Made by a program: the position numbers and the translations under genes. 64,000 nucleotides of DNA from Massilia polaris (GTDB taxonomy: Bacteria; Pseudomonadota; Gammaproteobacteria; Burkholderiales; Burkholderiaceae_D), in assembly GCF_012927275.1 (NCBI RefSeq), contig NZ_JABBGG010000002.1, forward strand, positions 1-64,000. The letters are read 5' to 3'. A model generated the notes under the pieces. That model worked only from the letters and a program-made list of their open reading frames with translations. It made no database searches and was not told the origin of the DNA. Positions 37,324 to 45,602 of this stretch are shown one piece after another (position 1 is the stretch's first letter; each line of letters starts with the position of its first letter).

Positions 37324-38832
37324 TTACGCCGCCATCTCGAACCGCGCCACCTCGCTATCGAGGCAGGCATCCGGCGCCGCCGTCTTCAGGCGGTACAGCC
37401 GCTGCCGGTAATTTCCCTCCGGCCCGCCCGGGCCGCCATCGATTCCGTCGAACACCTTGACGATCCGGTCGAGCGCCTCGCGCTCGCGCGCCGTCTCCAC
37501 CATCACCAGCCGGCGCTTGCTGCGCCGGTAGCTGCTGCGGATGTCGATCACCATGCAGTGCCCGCAATCAGCCCTGGCGACGTCGAGCAGCAGCGCCTCC
37601 GCGCGGCTCAGGCCGAACAAGCCGGCCAGCTCCAGCCTTGCCGCCAGCAGCGGGTGACTGCCCGACAATGCCTGCCGTCCGGGCAGCCGCCCCGGTTCGC
37701 GTGGCGCGATCCTGTCCAGCGCCGCGCGCGCTTCGGTGCAGCCTTGCGCCGCCGCTTTCTGCAGCCAGTACACGGCGCGCACGTCGTTGCTTTCGTTCTC
37801 GCGGCGCGCGCGCCAGGCATTGTTGCCGCATTCAAGCTGGGCCTCGCGGTAACCCATGCCCGCGGCCCGTTCCAGGTAGCGCTGGGCCACGCTGACGTTG
37901 CGCTGTGAGAACTCGGGCTTGATGTAGATGCGCGACAGCGCGTACCAGGCTTCGGCCAGGCCCTGCTCGCCTGCCAGCGCCAGCCAGCGGATCGCCTCGC
38001 GGAAATTGGCCGAGCCGGACCCCGGCGTGGTGCGCTGGCCGTCGAGCCGCATGCGCGCCCACCCCAATCCCATCGCAAGCTGGGCCTCGCGGTCGTTTTC
38101 GGCGGCGGCCAGCTCCCAGAAACGCCGCAACTCGTCGGCGCCGGCCGCATGCTCCAGCGCGCCGGCGTCCAGCAGCTGCGCGCAGCGCGACAGCAGCAGC
38201 ACATCGCCCGGGTCCAGGCGCGCGCGCAGCCGGCCGGGTTCGGCACTGGCGGCCACCAGCGCCCGGGCCAGCGGCAACGCCACGGCGAGCCAGGCGTGCC
38301 AGTCGCGCGCCTGCCATGCGGCGTCGATCAGCGGAATGCTGGATGCGGCGGCAGGAATGGCAAGCGGCTTCGGCGCGGCCGGGGCCGGCGAAGGCGGGGC
38401 CGCAGCGCCCGTCCGGGCGCGCCGATGGTGCGACAGCAACTGGGCGGCTTCCCCAAAACCGCCATCGGCCGCCGCTTCCAGCGCGCGCAGCGCCTTGACG
38501 CGTACGGCCTGCTCGACGCCTGCGTCGGCCAGGACCAGCTGGGCGTACACGATGCCGGCGCGCAAGCCGCCGGCGTCATGGGCACGCTCATACCAGGGGG
38601 CCAGCGGGCGCAGGCTGAGGCTGGCCAGCTCGATCGGGATGTGGGCGCCGATCAGTTCGCACGCCTCGCGGCACTCCTGCTGGGCTGCGCGCTCGAGCCA
38701 GTGCAACGCGGTCGGCAGGCTCCTGGGCAGGCCGGTGCTGCCGAACAGGTAGCGCTTGCCGAGCTCGAGCTGGGCCGCAGCATTGCCGCCGCGCGCGCCC
38801 CGGATGATTGCCAGTTCTTCGCGATTTGCCAT
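37324..38832 (-). CDS. Sel1-like repeat protein
   Basis: 502 residues, cytoplasmic by prediction (no signal peptide or membrane helix). Sel1/TPR-type helical repeats are clear: NAAAQLELGKRYLFGSTGLP near 15-35, ALHWLERAA, DREAQLAMGLGWARM, AIRWLALAGEQGLAEAWYAL, VAQRYLERAAGMGYREAQLE and VYWLQKAAAQGCTEARAAL. An Ala/Pro linker near 140-165 splits two repeat blocks. The C-terminal 100 residues hold Cys-x2-Cys (ADCGHC) and a basic segment, SSYRRSKRRLVMV. Probably a protein-interaction scaffold; no partner can be named. It converges on dapF (9-base gap) and is divergent from the porins. Confidence 0.85.
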   Translation of the reverse strand: MANREELAIIRGARGGNAAAQLELGKRYLFGSTGLPRSLPTALHWLERAAQQECREACELIGAHIPIELASLSLRPLAPWYERAHDAGGLRAGIVYAQLVLADAGVEQAVRVKALRALEAAADGGFGEAAQLLSHHRRARTGAAAPPSPAPAAPKPLAIPAAASSIPLIDAAWQARDWHAWLAVALPLARALVAASAEPGRLRARLDPGDVLLLSRCAQLLDAGALEHAAGADELRRFWELAAAENDREAQLAMGLGWARMRLDGQRTTPGSGSANFREAIRWLALAGEQGLAEAWYALSRIYIKPEFSQRNVSVAQRYLERAAGMGYREAQLECGNNAWRARRENESNDVRAVYWLQKAAAQGCTEARAALDRIAPREPGRLPGRQALSGSHPLLAARLELAGLFGLSRAEALLLDVARADCGHCMVIDIRSSYRRSKRRLVMVETAREREALDRIVKVFDGIDGGPGGPEGNYRQRLYRLKTAAPDACLDSEVARFEMAA

Positions 38833-39188
38833 CGGTGCCGGTGTCGTTGAATTGATCGGGCGCCATTTGCATCACAGTCGGCGCAAGCAGGCAAGTCTAT
38901 GACAGCATCCCGCGAAAAATGGCCGAAACAGCGTCTCTTTTGATGTTGCGCAAACCCTAATAAGATTGAAACTTACGCGATACTTACAGGCGGAACCTCA
39001 TTGCCGGCCTGTCATAGTTTCCGCGTTTCAAAAATACAACAGAGACACTAATTTATTGCCGTCAAAATAAAACTAGACCGCATAATTAACTGGAACAACA
39101 ACATTATGAAGCAGTGCCGGCTTGTCAAAGGCGATTTTCCGGACACCTGCCCATTATCCAAGCGCATTACTTTTCTGAGGACAGCTAC
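38833..39188. other. 356-base divergent gap before the first porin
   Basis: It is AT-richer than its surroundings and holds no open frame I would call. A 6-bp inverted repeat GCGGAA/TTCCGC (38990-39024) sits mid-gap. A CATAAT hexamer at 39081-39086 could be a porin -10 box, but its nearest -35 candidate (TTGCCG, 39056-39061) is 19 bases away, so I do not call a promoter. The porin ribosome site TGAGGA lies at 39176-39181. A long leader before a porin could carry small-RNA targets; this is inference. Confidence 0.5.
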
Positions 39189-40235
39189 ATGAAAAAATCA
39201 CTTTTGGCCCTGGCACTTTTAGGCTCGTTCGCCGGTGTTGCACAAGCGCAATCAGCAGTTCAAATCTACGGTACGGTCGACGCAGGCTTCATCAAGCGCA
39301 CCGACCAGTCGATGGCGATTGGCAAGCGCGCAAACAACACGCTGGGATTCAAAGGTACGGAAGACTTGGGCAACGGTCTGAAGGCGCTGTTCCAACTTGA
39401 AATTCGCTACGAGCCGGACACCGGCACGATCGAGCAGGGCGCCGGCGGTATCCAGCGTCCGCTGTTCCAGGGTCAGAGCCGCGTCGGCCTGCAGGGCGGC
39501 TTCGGTATGGTCCGCATCGGCCGTGGCCTGACCGCGTTCCAGGAAACCAGCACCCAGTTCGAGCCATTCCACGGCGTTCCTAGCCCAGCTGGCTTCCAGA
39601 CCGACCTGACCGTCGCTGGCTACACCTCCGACCCGCTCGGCCTGGTCGGCAACTCGACCAACCGCTTCTCGAACGCGCTGTTCTACAACTCGCCTGACAT
39701 CGGCGGTTTCCAGATCAACACCACCGTCGCCACCAAAGAAGGCAACCAGAGTGCAAAGATCATCGGCCGCGGCACCGACACCGCACCGCAGTACGCCGCC
39801 GGCGCCAACGCATCGGCCAACCCATACTCGGTATCGGCAACCTACAAGAACGGCCCGGTGGCAATGATGCTGGCAGCCGAGCGCAACGCGGTTGAATCGG
39901 AACTGTGGTCGATCGCAGGTTCGGTGATGGCTACCCCGGCACTGAAACTGATGGCGTCGTACACCGCGCAAGACCAGGAGCACACCCGCCTGGTGAACCC
40001 GGAGACCGATTCGTGGGTCGTTGGCGCGAACTACACCATGGGCGCAGGCAAAGTCCTGATCGGTTATGGCCGGAAGACGCCTGACGGCGTCGCCAAGACC
40101 AAGCAGTTCTCGATCGGCTACGAGTACAGCCTGTCGAAGCGCACCTACCTGTACTTCGATGCATCGAACAAGAAGGGCCCGACCGTTCCTTCGAGCATCA
40201 AGCACTACGCAGTTGGCGTGAACCACGCATTCTGA
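39189..40235 (+). CDS. Gram-negative trimeric porin, first copy
   Basis: 348 residues from ATG 39189 with GAGGA upstream. Signal peptide MKKSLLALALLGSFAGVAQA is followed by the classic beta-proteobacterial porin opening QSAVQIYGTVDAGF and the LGFKGTEDLGNGLKALFQLE segment. Alternating hydrophobic strands run to a C-terminal aromatic (HYAVGVNHAF), the BAM recognition signal. A 16-stranded trimeric general diffusion pore in the outer membrane is expected; selectivity is unknown. The second porin follows 243 bases later on the same strand. Confidence 0.96.
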   Translation: MKKSLLALALLGSFAGVAQAQSAVQIYGTVDAGFIKRTDQSMAIGKRANNTLGFKGTEDLGNGLKALFQLEIRYEPDTGTIEQGAGGIQRPLFQGQSRVGLQGGFGMVRIGRGLTAFQETSTQFEPFHGVPSPAGFQTDLTVAGYTSDPLGLVGNSTNRFSNALFYNSPDIGGFQINTTVATKEGNQSAKIIGRGTDTAPQYAAGANASANPYSVSATYKNGPVAMMLAAERNAVESELWSIAGSVMATPALKLMASYTAQDQEHTRLVNPETDSWVVGANYTMGAGKVLIGYGRKTPDGVAKTKQFSIGYEYSLSKRTYLYFDASNKKGPTVPSSIKHYAVGVNHAF

Positions 40236-40278
40236 TGACACCAGCCGGCGGGGCGCAAGCCCTGCCAGCCGGATCCGG

Positions 40279-40309
40279 GGGCGAAGCAAGGGGTAACCCT
40301 GCTTCGCCC
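40279..40309 (+). other. Strong GC-rich hairpin after the first porin
   Basis: GGGCGAAGCA (40279-40288) pairs perfectly with TGCTTCGCCC (40300-40309); inside, GGG/CCC extends the stem past a single unpaired A and encloses GTAA. It begins 44 bases after the porin stop. No T-run follows, so it may protect the mRNA 3' end or work with Rho rather than act as an intrinsic terminator. Confidence 0.5.
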
Positions 40310-40478
40310 TCGGCACATCCGCGTTGCGGATGCGCCACAATCTCAACTGTGTCATTTTCGCAACCCGTATAATCCGGCCGAGCTCACTTTCTGTACAAGA
40401 ATGTTGAACGATGGCATATTGGACTAAACGAATTTAGTACGCGCGTTCGTTTTACACAATTATCCTCTTGGAGACGCA

Positions 40479-41750
40479 ATGAAAACAAAATTAATCGCTG
40501 GTGTTATCGCTACCTGTTTCGCAGCCCCCGTCATGGCACAGTCCAGCGTCCAGATCTATGGTATTGCCGACGCTGGCATCACGAAGACCAAGGGCGAGTC
40601 GGCCCGCATCTTCAGTGGCGGTGCTGACGGCTCGCGCATCGGCTTCAAAGGTACCGAAGACATCGGCGGTGGATACAAGGCGATCTTCAACCTGGAAGCG
40701 CGCGTCGAACTCGACACCGGCACCCAGACCCCGACCCTGATCACCGACAATCCAGGCCTGTACCTGACCAAGGGCATGGGCGCACTGCCGCCGACCCTGC
40801 TGGCAGGCATCCGTAATGCAATCCAGCCAAAAGGCGGCGCCGCAGTGAACCCTGAAAAGGCACTGTTCGACCGTACCGCGATGGTTGGCCTGATCACCCC
40901 GGTCGGCGCGATCCTGCTGGGCCGCATGTACACCCCTGGCTACGAAGTATTCGCCGCTGCCGACGCATTCGAAACCGGCACCGCAGGCACCTGGGGCGGC
41001 ATCACCGGCGGTTCGGCCGGCTTCACCGCGCTGGGCGCGGACATCCGCTCGCAGAAGTCGGTCCAGTACCGCATCGCGACCCCAGCCGGCTTCGGCGGCT
41101 CGCTGATGTACGGCGGCAAGCAGTCCGGTTACCTGGGCCGCTACAACAAGTTCTACGGTGGCGCGGTCACCTACAAGGCGAACGGCTTCGACGTCGGCAT
41201 CGGCCACAACCGCGGCTACGACTGGATGGACCGCACCAGCCTGGTGAGCACCACCGTGGGCGGCTCGTTCACCACCGGCGCGTTCAAGTTCTTCGCCGGC
41301 TGGCACGACCAGAAGAACATGAACTCGGCCCTGCTGCGCGACTACATCGGCGCATGGGACACCAGCATCGCGCCAACCCTGGCGCCACTGGGTGCGCCAA
41401 CCGCCACCGCGCTGCGCAACGTGTTCGTGACCAACATCACCCGCAACAGCCAGGTTGATGCGACCAGCTACCAGCTGGGCGCGCACTACAGGATGGGCGC
41501 AGGCCGCATCATGGCATCGGCAGCACGCCAGAACGACCACACCGCGTCGAACAGCGATGCGACCCTGATCGCACTGGGCTACGACTACAACCTGTCGAAG
41601 CGCACCGACGTCTACACCGTCGTCGCCAACATCAAGAACCAGAACGACGGCCAGTACACGCCAGGCGTTTCCGGTTCGCCAGGCGGCTTCACCAAGGTGC
41701 CAGGCGACGACAGCCGCACCTTCCAGGTCGGCATCCGTCACCGCTTCTGA
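40479..41750 (+). CDS. Gram-negative trimeric porin, second copy
   Basis: 423 residues from ATG 40479, with GGAG 7 bases upstream. Signal peptide MKTKLIAGVIATCFAAPVMA, then QSSVQIYGIADAGI and RIGFKGTEDIGGGYKAIFNLE, closely parallel to the first porin. It is 75 residues longer, mainly from extra loop sequence around residues 85-135 (ITDNPGLYLTKGMGALPP) and 280-325. It ends in VGIRHRF with the terminal Phe. Its own leader and terminator imply separate control. It probably arose by duplication of the first and may differ in pore constriction or regulation. Confidence 0.96.
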   Translation: MKTKLIAGVIATCFAAPVMAQSSVQIYGIADAGITKTKGESARIFSGGADGSRIGFKGTEDIGGGYKAIFNLEARVELDTGTQTPTLITDNPGLYLTKGMGALPPTLLAGIRNAIQPKGGAAVNPEKALFDRTAMVGLITPVGAILLGRMYTPGYEVFAAADAFETGTAGTWGGITGGSAGFTALGADIRSQKSVQYRIATPAGFGGSLMYGGKQSGYLGRYNKFYGGAVTYKANGFDVGIGHNRGYDWMDRTSLVSTTVGGSFTTGAFKFFAGWHDQKNMNSALLRDYIGAWDTSIAPTLAPLGAPTATALRNVFVTNITRNSQVDATSYQLGAHYRMGAGRIMASAARQNDHTASNSDATLIALGYDYNLSKRTDVYTVVANIKNQNDGQYTPGVSGSPGGFTKVPGDDSRTFQVGIRHRF

Positions 41751-41768
41751 TCTGCCGGCAGCGCCACG

Positions 41769-41796
41769 AAAAGACGTCTTCGGACGTCTTTTTTTT
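41769..41796 (+). terminator. Intrinsic terminator of the second porin
   Basis: AAGACGTC (41771-41778) pairs with GACGTCTT (41783-41790) around a stable TTCG tetraloop and is followed by a run of Ts. It starts about 20 bases after the porin stop. The A-run before the stem gives weak potential on the other strand. Confidence 0.92.
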
Positions 41797-41861
41797 ATTG
41801 CCTGAATGTTTTCACTGCCAAGGCGCGGCTGTCGGTTAGAATTGCGTCTCCCCCCGACCAC

Positions 41862-42533
41862 ATGACCTCAATGACCGCTTCACTGGACTCCGCAGACGTC
41901 GCCAGCTTCCTGGCCGACAACCCACACTTCTTCGAAGAACATGCCGGCCTGCTGGCCAAGGTAAAACTGTCGAGCCACCTGACCGGCAAGACGGTGTCGC
42001 TGCAGGAACGCCAGATGGAAGTGATGCGCGACAAGTACAAGATGCTTGAGCTGCGCATGTCCGAGCTGGTCCGTACCGCCGAGGAAAATGCCGCGATCGC
42101 CAACCGCTTCCACGGCTGGACCGCGTCGCTGCTGTGTGCGCGCAACGGCAGCGAGCTGCCGCGCGTGCTGGTCGACGGCCTGAAAGAACATTTCGGCGTG
42201 CCGCAAGCCACCTTGCGTCTGTGGAACCTCGACCCGCAGCATGAGGCCAGCTGGTTCGCCGAAGGCGTGTCGGACGACGCCCGCATCTTCGCCAACAGCC
42301 TGCAGGCGCCTTATTGCGGCAGCAACCACGACTTCGAAGCGGTGCGCTGGCTGGACGACGCCGCCGCCGTGCAATCGGCCGTGATCCTGCCGCTGCGCAC
42401 CAGCGCGGGCGCCTTCGGCCTGCTGATCATGGGTTCGGCCGATCCTGAACGCTTCACCTCGGCGATGGCGACCGATTTCCTCACGCACATCGGCGAAACC
42501 GCCAGCGCCGCGCTGGAAGCGCTGCGCGCCTGA
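41862..42533 (+). CDS. DUF484 family GAF-like protein
   Basis: 223 residues; ATG 41862, with a second Met at 41871. Family DUF484 has an N-terminal helical part (VASFLADNPHFFEEHAGLLAKV; a coiled segment LQERQMEVMRDKYKMLELRM), then a GAF-like domain with AVILPLRTSAGAFGLLIMGSADPERF. Function is unproven, but the gene is almost always adjacent to xerC and dapF in proteobacteria. Here it precedes xerC by 5 bases and is presumably cotranscribed with it. No classical ribosome site is visible. Confidence 0.93.
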   Translation: MTSMTASLDSADVASFLADNPHFFEEHAGLLAKVKLSSHLTGKTVSLQERQMEVMRDKYKMLELRMSELVRTAEENAAIANRFHGWTASLLCARNGSELPRVLVDGLKEHFGVPQATLRLWNLDPQHEASWFAEGVSDDARIFANSLQAPYCGSNHDFEAVRWLDDAAAVQSAVILPLRTSAGAFGLLIMGSADPERFTSAMATDFLTHIGETASAALEALRA

Positions 42534-42538
42534 TCACG

Positions 42539-43489
42539 ATGGACGCGGCCGGCAAGCTCGGGGCGGTGGAACACTACCTGCTCGAACTTGCCACCCAGCG
42601 CCAGCTTTCCCCGCATACCATCCTCGCCTACCGGCGCGACCTGAGCGAACTTGCCGCCCTGACCGGCGAGTCCGGCTGGGACACGCTGGTCCACGCCGAC
42701 ATCCGCCGTCTTGCCTCCAAGCTGCATTCGCAGGACCTGAGCCCGCGTTCGATCGCGCGCCGCCTGTCGTGCTGGCGCGGCTTCTTCGGCTGGCTGGCGC
42801 GCAGCAGCAAGCTGGCGGCCAATCCGGTCGACGGCGTGCGCGCGCCCAAGCGCGCGCGCGGGCTGCCGAAAGCGCTGTCGGTGGACGATGCAGTGCACCT
42901 CGTTTCCACGCCGGCCCACGCGCACGCCAACCCCGATCCTGCCGACCTGTGCAACCGCGCCATGTTCGAGCTGATGTATTCGAGCGGGCTGCGGGTGTCC
43001 GAACTGGCCGGGCTGGATGTCGCTTACCGCAAGGCCGATACGGCGGCCGGCGCCGCCGCGTCGCTGGGCTGGATCGACCTCGATGCGCGTGAGGTGGTGG
43101 TCACCGGCAAGGGCGGCAAGATGCGCAAGGTGCCGGCCGGCGCCCACGCCATCGAAGCGCTGCAGGCATGGCTGGCCGTGCGCCCTGCCCCTTCCGACGG
43201 CAGCGCCGCCCTGTTCGTGTCGGCGCGCGGCGCGCGCGTCTCGCCGCGCGTGATCCAGACCCGCCTCAAGCAGCACGCGCTACGCGTGGGCACCTCAGTC
43301 AACGTCCACCCGCACGTGTTGCGCCACTCGTTCGCCTCGCACGTGCTGCAATCGTCCGGCGACTTGCGCGCGGTGCAGGACATGCTCGGCCACGCCAGCA
43401 TCGCCTCGACACAGGTGTACACGGCACTCGATTTCCAGCACCTTGCCGCCGCCTACGACAAGGCCCATCCGCGCGCCAAGTCCAAGTGA
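42539..43489 (+). CDS. xerC: Site-specific tyrosine recombinase XerC
   Basis: 316 residues. With XerD it resolves chromosome dimers at dif. The N-terminal SAM-like core-binding domain (about 8-95) is followed by the catalytic domain with Arg in YSSGLRVSELAGLD, Lys in TGKGGKMRKVP, the His-x2-Arg box HPHVLRHSFASH, the second His in MLGHASIASTQVYT and the nucleophilic Tyr in QVYTALD. All residues are present. There is an Ala/Gly-rich insertion after the catalytic Arg (YRKADTAAGAAASLGW). Context next to DUF484 supports XerC rather than a phage integrase. Confidence 0.95.
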   Translation: MDAAGKLGAVEHYLLELATQRQLSPHTILAYRRDLSELAALTGESGWDTLVHADIRRLASKLHSQDLSPRSIARRLSCWRGFFGWLARSSKLAANPVDGVRAPKRARGLPKALSVDDAVHLVSTPAHAHANPDPADLCNRAMFELMYSSGLRVSELAGLDVAYRKADTAAGAAASLGWIDLDAREVVVTGKGGKMRKVPAGAHAIEALQAWLAVRPAPSDGSAALFVSARGARVSPRVIQTRLKQHALRVGTSVNVHPHVLRHSFASHVLQSSGDLRAVQDMLGHASIASTQVYTALDFQHLAAAYDKAHPRAKSK

Positions 43490-43616
43490 TTCAACGGCCG
43501 TGGCATGATTCGCATCAAGCGCCCACACGGTTTTTGGAAGCAAATTGGGAAATCCGGCATAATCCCTCGCTTACCTGCCGCCCGGGCGGCGCATTGACAC
43601 GACGGACGATAAAGAC

Positions 43617-44684
43617 ATGGCATTAATTCCTAGCACCATCCTGACCGGCTTTCTCGGCGCAGGCAAAACCACGCTGCTGAACCGTATCCTGCATGAGGAT
43701 CACGGCCTGCGCATTGCCGTCATCGAGAACGAGTTCGGCCAGGAAAACATCGACAACGAGATCCTGGTGCAGGACAGCAGCGAACAGATTGTCGAGATGA
43801 ACAACGGCTGCATCTGCTGCACCGTGCGCGGCGACCTGATCGTGGCGCTGACGAAGCTGGCGCAAAAGCGCGAGGCCGGCGAAATCCAGTTCGACCGCGT
43901 GGTCATTGAAACGACCGGCCTCGCCAATCCGGGCCCGGTCGCCCAGACCTTCTTCGTCGATGAGGAAGTCGGCGCCCACTACCTGCTCGACGCGGTGGTC
44001 ACGGTGGTCGACGCGCGCCACGCGATGACCCAGCTGGACGAGCATGAGGAAGCCCAGCGCCAGGTGGGCTTTGCCGACAAGATCCTGATTTCCAAGACCG
44101 ACCTGGTCGACGCAAGCCAGCTGGCCGAACTGAAGGCCCGCCTCAAGCGCATCAACCCGCGCGCGCCGATCAAGCAGTCCGACTTCGGGCGCGCCCCGCT
44201 GGCGGAGGTGCTCGACATCCGCGGCTTCAACCTGAACGACAAGCTGGAACTCGACCCCGACTTCCTGACCGCGGACGAAGCCAGCGACCACGCCCACCAT
44301 CATTCGCACGACCATGATGGTGGGCACGAGCATGTACATACGGAAAACTGCGACCACAGCAACGACCACCACCACAGCCACCACAGCGACGACATCGCCG
44401 CCTTCGTCTTCAAGAGCACCCGCGCGTTCGACCCGGCCCGCCTCGACGAATTCCTTGGCAGCCTGGTCAATGTGTTCGGCCCGCGCATGCTGCGCTACAA
44501 GGGCGTGCTGCTGATGGAGGGCGCCGACCGCAAGGTAGTATTCCAGGGCGTGCACCAGATCATGGGCAGCGATATCGGCGGGAAATGGGGCGACGACGAG
44601 GAGCGCGGCAGCAAAATGGTCTTTATTGGCAAAAATTTACCGAAAGACGTCTTTATCCGCGGCTTGGAACAATGTTTGGTATAA
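43617..44684 (+). CDS. COG0523/CobW-family GTPase with His-rich metal-binding stretch
   Basis: 355 residues from ATG 43617. P-loop G3E GTPase of the zinc-chaperone (ZNG1/YjiA/CobW) family. Walker A GFLGAGKTT is near 11-19, and the metal-binding Cys-x-Cys-Cys motif NGCICCTV lies near 64-70. It also has ETTGLANPGPV and a base-specificity ISKTDLVD. Residues about 223-260 are packed with His (HAHHHSHDHDGGHEHVH), typical of members that store or deliver Zn or Ni. A CobW_C domain follows (about 263-350; FVFKSTRAFDPARLDEFL). The next gene is dksA, 63 bases downstream. Confidence 0.94.
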   Translation: MALIPSTILTGFLGAGKTTLLNRILHEDHGLRIAVIENEFGQENIDNEILVQDSSEQIVEMNNGCICCTVRGDLIVALTKLAQKREAGEIQFDRVVIETTGLANPGPVAQTFFVDEEVGAHYLLDAVVTVVDARHAMTQLDEHEEAQRQVGFADKILISKTDLVDASQLAELKARLKRINPRAPIKQSDFGRAPLAEVLDIRGFNLNDKLELDPDFLTADEASDHAHHHSHDHDGGHEHVHTENCDHSNDHHHSHHSDDIAAFVFKSTRAFDPARLDEFLGSLVNVFGPRMLRYKGVLLMEGADRKVVFQGVHQIMGSDIGGKWGDDEERGSKMVFIGKNLPKDVFIRGLEQCLV

Positions 44685-44747
44685 ACTAACCCGGTTTCCG
44701 ATATGCATTGGATGGTTCCTGCGGCTGACGACTGAAGGGGTGGCATC

Positions 44748-45479
44748 ATGAAAAGTAGCGATACGAAACCGGCCCTCAAGGCCACCGAAGCGGCGATAGC
44801 CGCCCCAGCACCGGCACGCGGAAAATTGAAACCGGCGGCCACGGCCAAGCCGGCCTCGCGCGCCACTGTAGCGGGAAGCAAGATCAAAAGTGCAGCAACT
44901 GCGAAGGCAGGCAGTAAAGTGACGGGCGGACAGCCGACCGTCAAGGCAAGCGGCCCAGCAATAGAAGATGCTGCCGGGTTAGCTGATAAAATGAAAACCT
45001 CTGTCGTATCGAAGGTAAGTGAAGTCATGACTAAAACAACTAAATCGACCCCAGCCGTGAACACAGAAGGCCGCGTCCTGTCCGAAGACGAAATCCGGGC
45101 AATGGGCGAGAAGGACTACATGAACGCGGCACAGTTGGCGTTTTTCAAGGCACGCTTGCAGCAGCTTGAAAAAGACTTGTTGAAGAATGCCGGCGAAACC
45201 ACCGAACACCTGCGCGAAACCGTTCTGGTGCCTGATCCGGCCGACCGCGCCACCATCGAAGAAGAACACGCGCTCGAACTGCGCACCCGCGACCGCGAGC
45301 GCAAGCTGCTGAAGAAAGTGCAGCAATCGATCGCGTCGATCGACGCCGGCGAATACGGCTGGTGCGAAGAGACCGGCGAGCCGATCGGCATCCCGCGCCT
45401 GATCGCGCGCCCGACCGCCACGCTGTCGCTCGAAGCGCAGCAGCGCCGCGAGCTGAAGCAGAAGCTGTACGGCGACTGA
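44748..45479 (+). CDS. dksA: RNA polymerase-binding protein DksA, cysteine-poor, with long Ala/Lys N-terminus
   Basis: 243 residues from ATG 44748, with AAGGGG upstream. DksA works with ppGpp in the secondary channel of RNA polymerase to control rRNA and amino-acid promoters. The first about 110 residues are Ala/Lys/Thr-rich and probably disordered; the canonical protein begins near 110 (LSEDEIRAMGEKDYM). The coiled coil carries the tip motif DPADRA near 163, matching the essential Asp residues. The C4 zinc finger is degraded: CEET and SLEA replace Cys-x2-Cys pairs, so only one Cys remains. I recall this pattern from other Burkholderiales, where DksA works without zinc. Internal Met codons (44991, 45027) are alternative starts. 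Confidence 0.93.
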   Translation: MKSSDTKPALKATEAAIAAPAPARGKLKPAATAKPASRATVAGSKIKSAATAKAGSKVTGGQPTVKASGPAIEDAAGLADKMKTSVVSKVSEVMTKTTKSTPAVNTEGRVLSEDEIRAMGEKDYMNAAQLAFFKARLQQLEKDLLKNAGETTEHLRETVLVPDPADRATIEEEHALELRTRDRERKLLKKVQQSIASIDAGEYGWCEETGEPIGIPRLIARPTATLSLEAQQRRELKQKLYGD

Positions 45480-45494
45480 TCGAGCCGTTTCCCT

Positions 45495-45529
45495 CAAAAA
45501 AGCATGCGCCTCACGTCGCATGCTTTTTT
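45495..45529 (+). terminator. Intrinsic terminator after dksA
   Basis: GCATGCG (45502-45508) pairs with CGCATGC (45517-45523) around an 8-base loop. The stem is extended by an A-run on one side and a T-run on the other, so it can act in both directions. It begins 16 bases after the dksA stop. Confidence 0.92.
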
Positions 45530-45602
45530 GCTTTCAGAGCAAGGCGCTGCTGTCCGTGCTACCGTAGTTGACGCAGCGTGAAACGACGTAACAGGGAATG
45601 AC

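Noticed and set aside
39056-39086. Promoter TTGCCG / CATAAT before the first porin
   Set aside because: The spacer is 19 bases and the -35 box is poor, so it is not called.
40279-40309. Intrinsic terminator after the first porin
   Set aside because: The stem is strong but no T-run follows; it is listed as a hairpin only.
42539-43489. Tyrosine recombinase as an integrase marking a genomic island
   Set aside because: DUF484 adjacency and full XerC features point to the housekeeping recombinase. No attachment-site repeats or cargo genes were seen.
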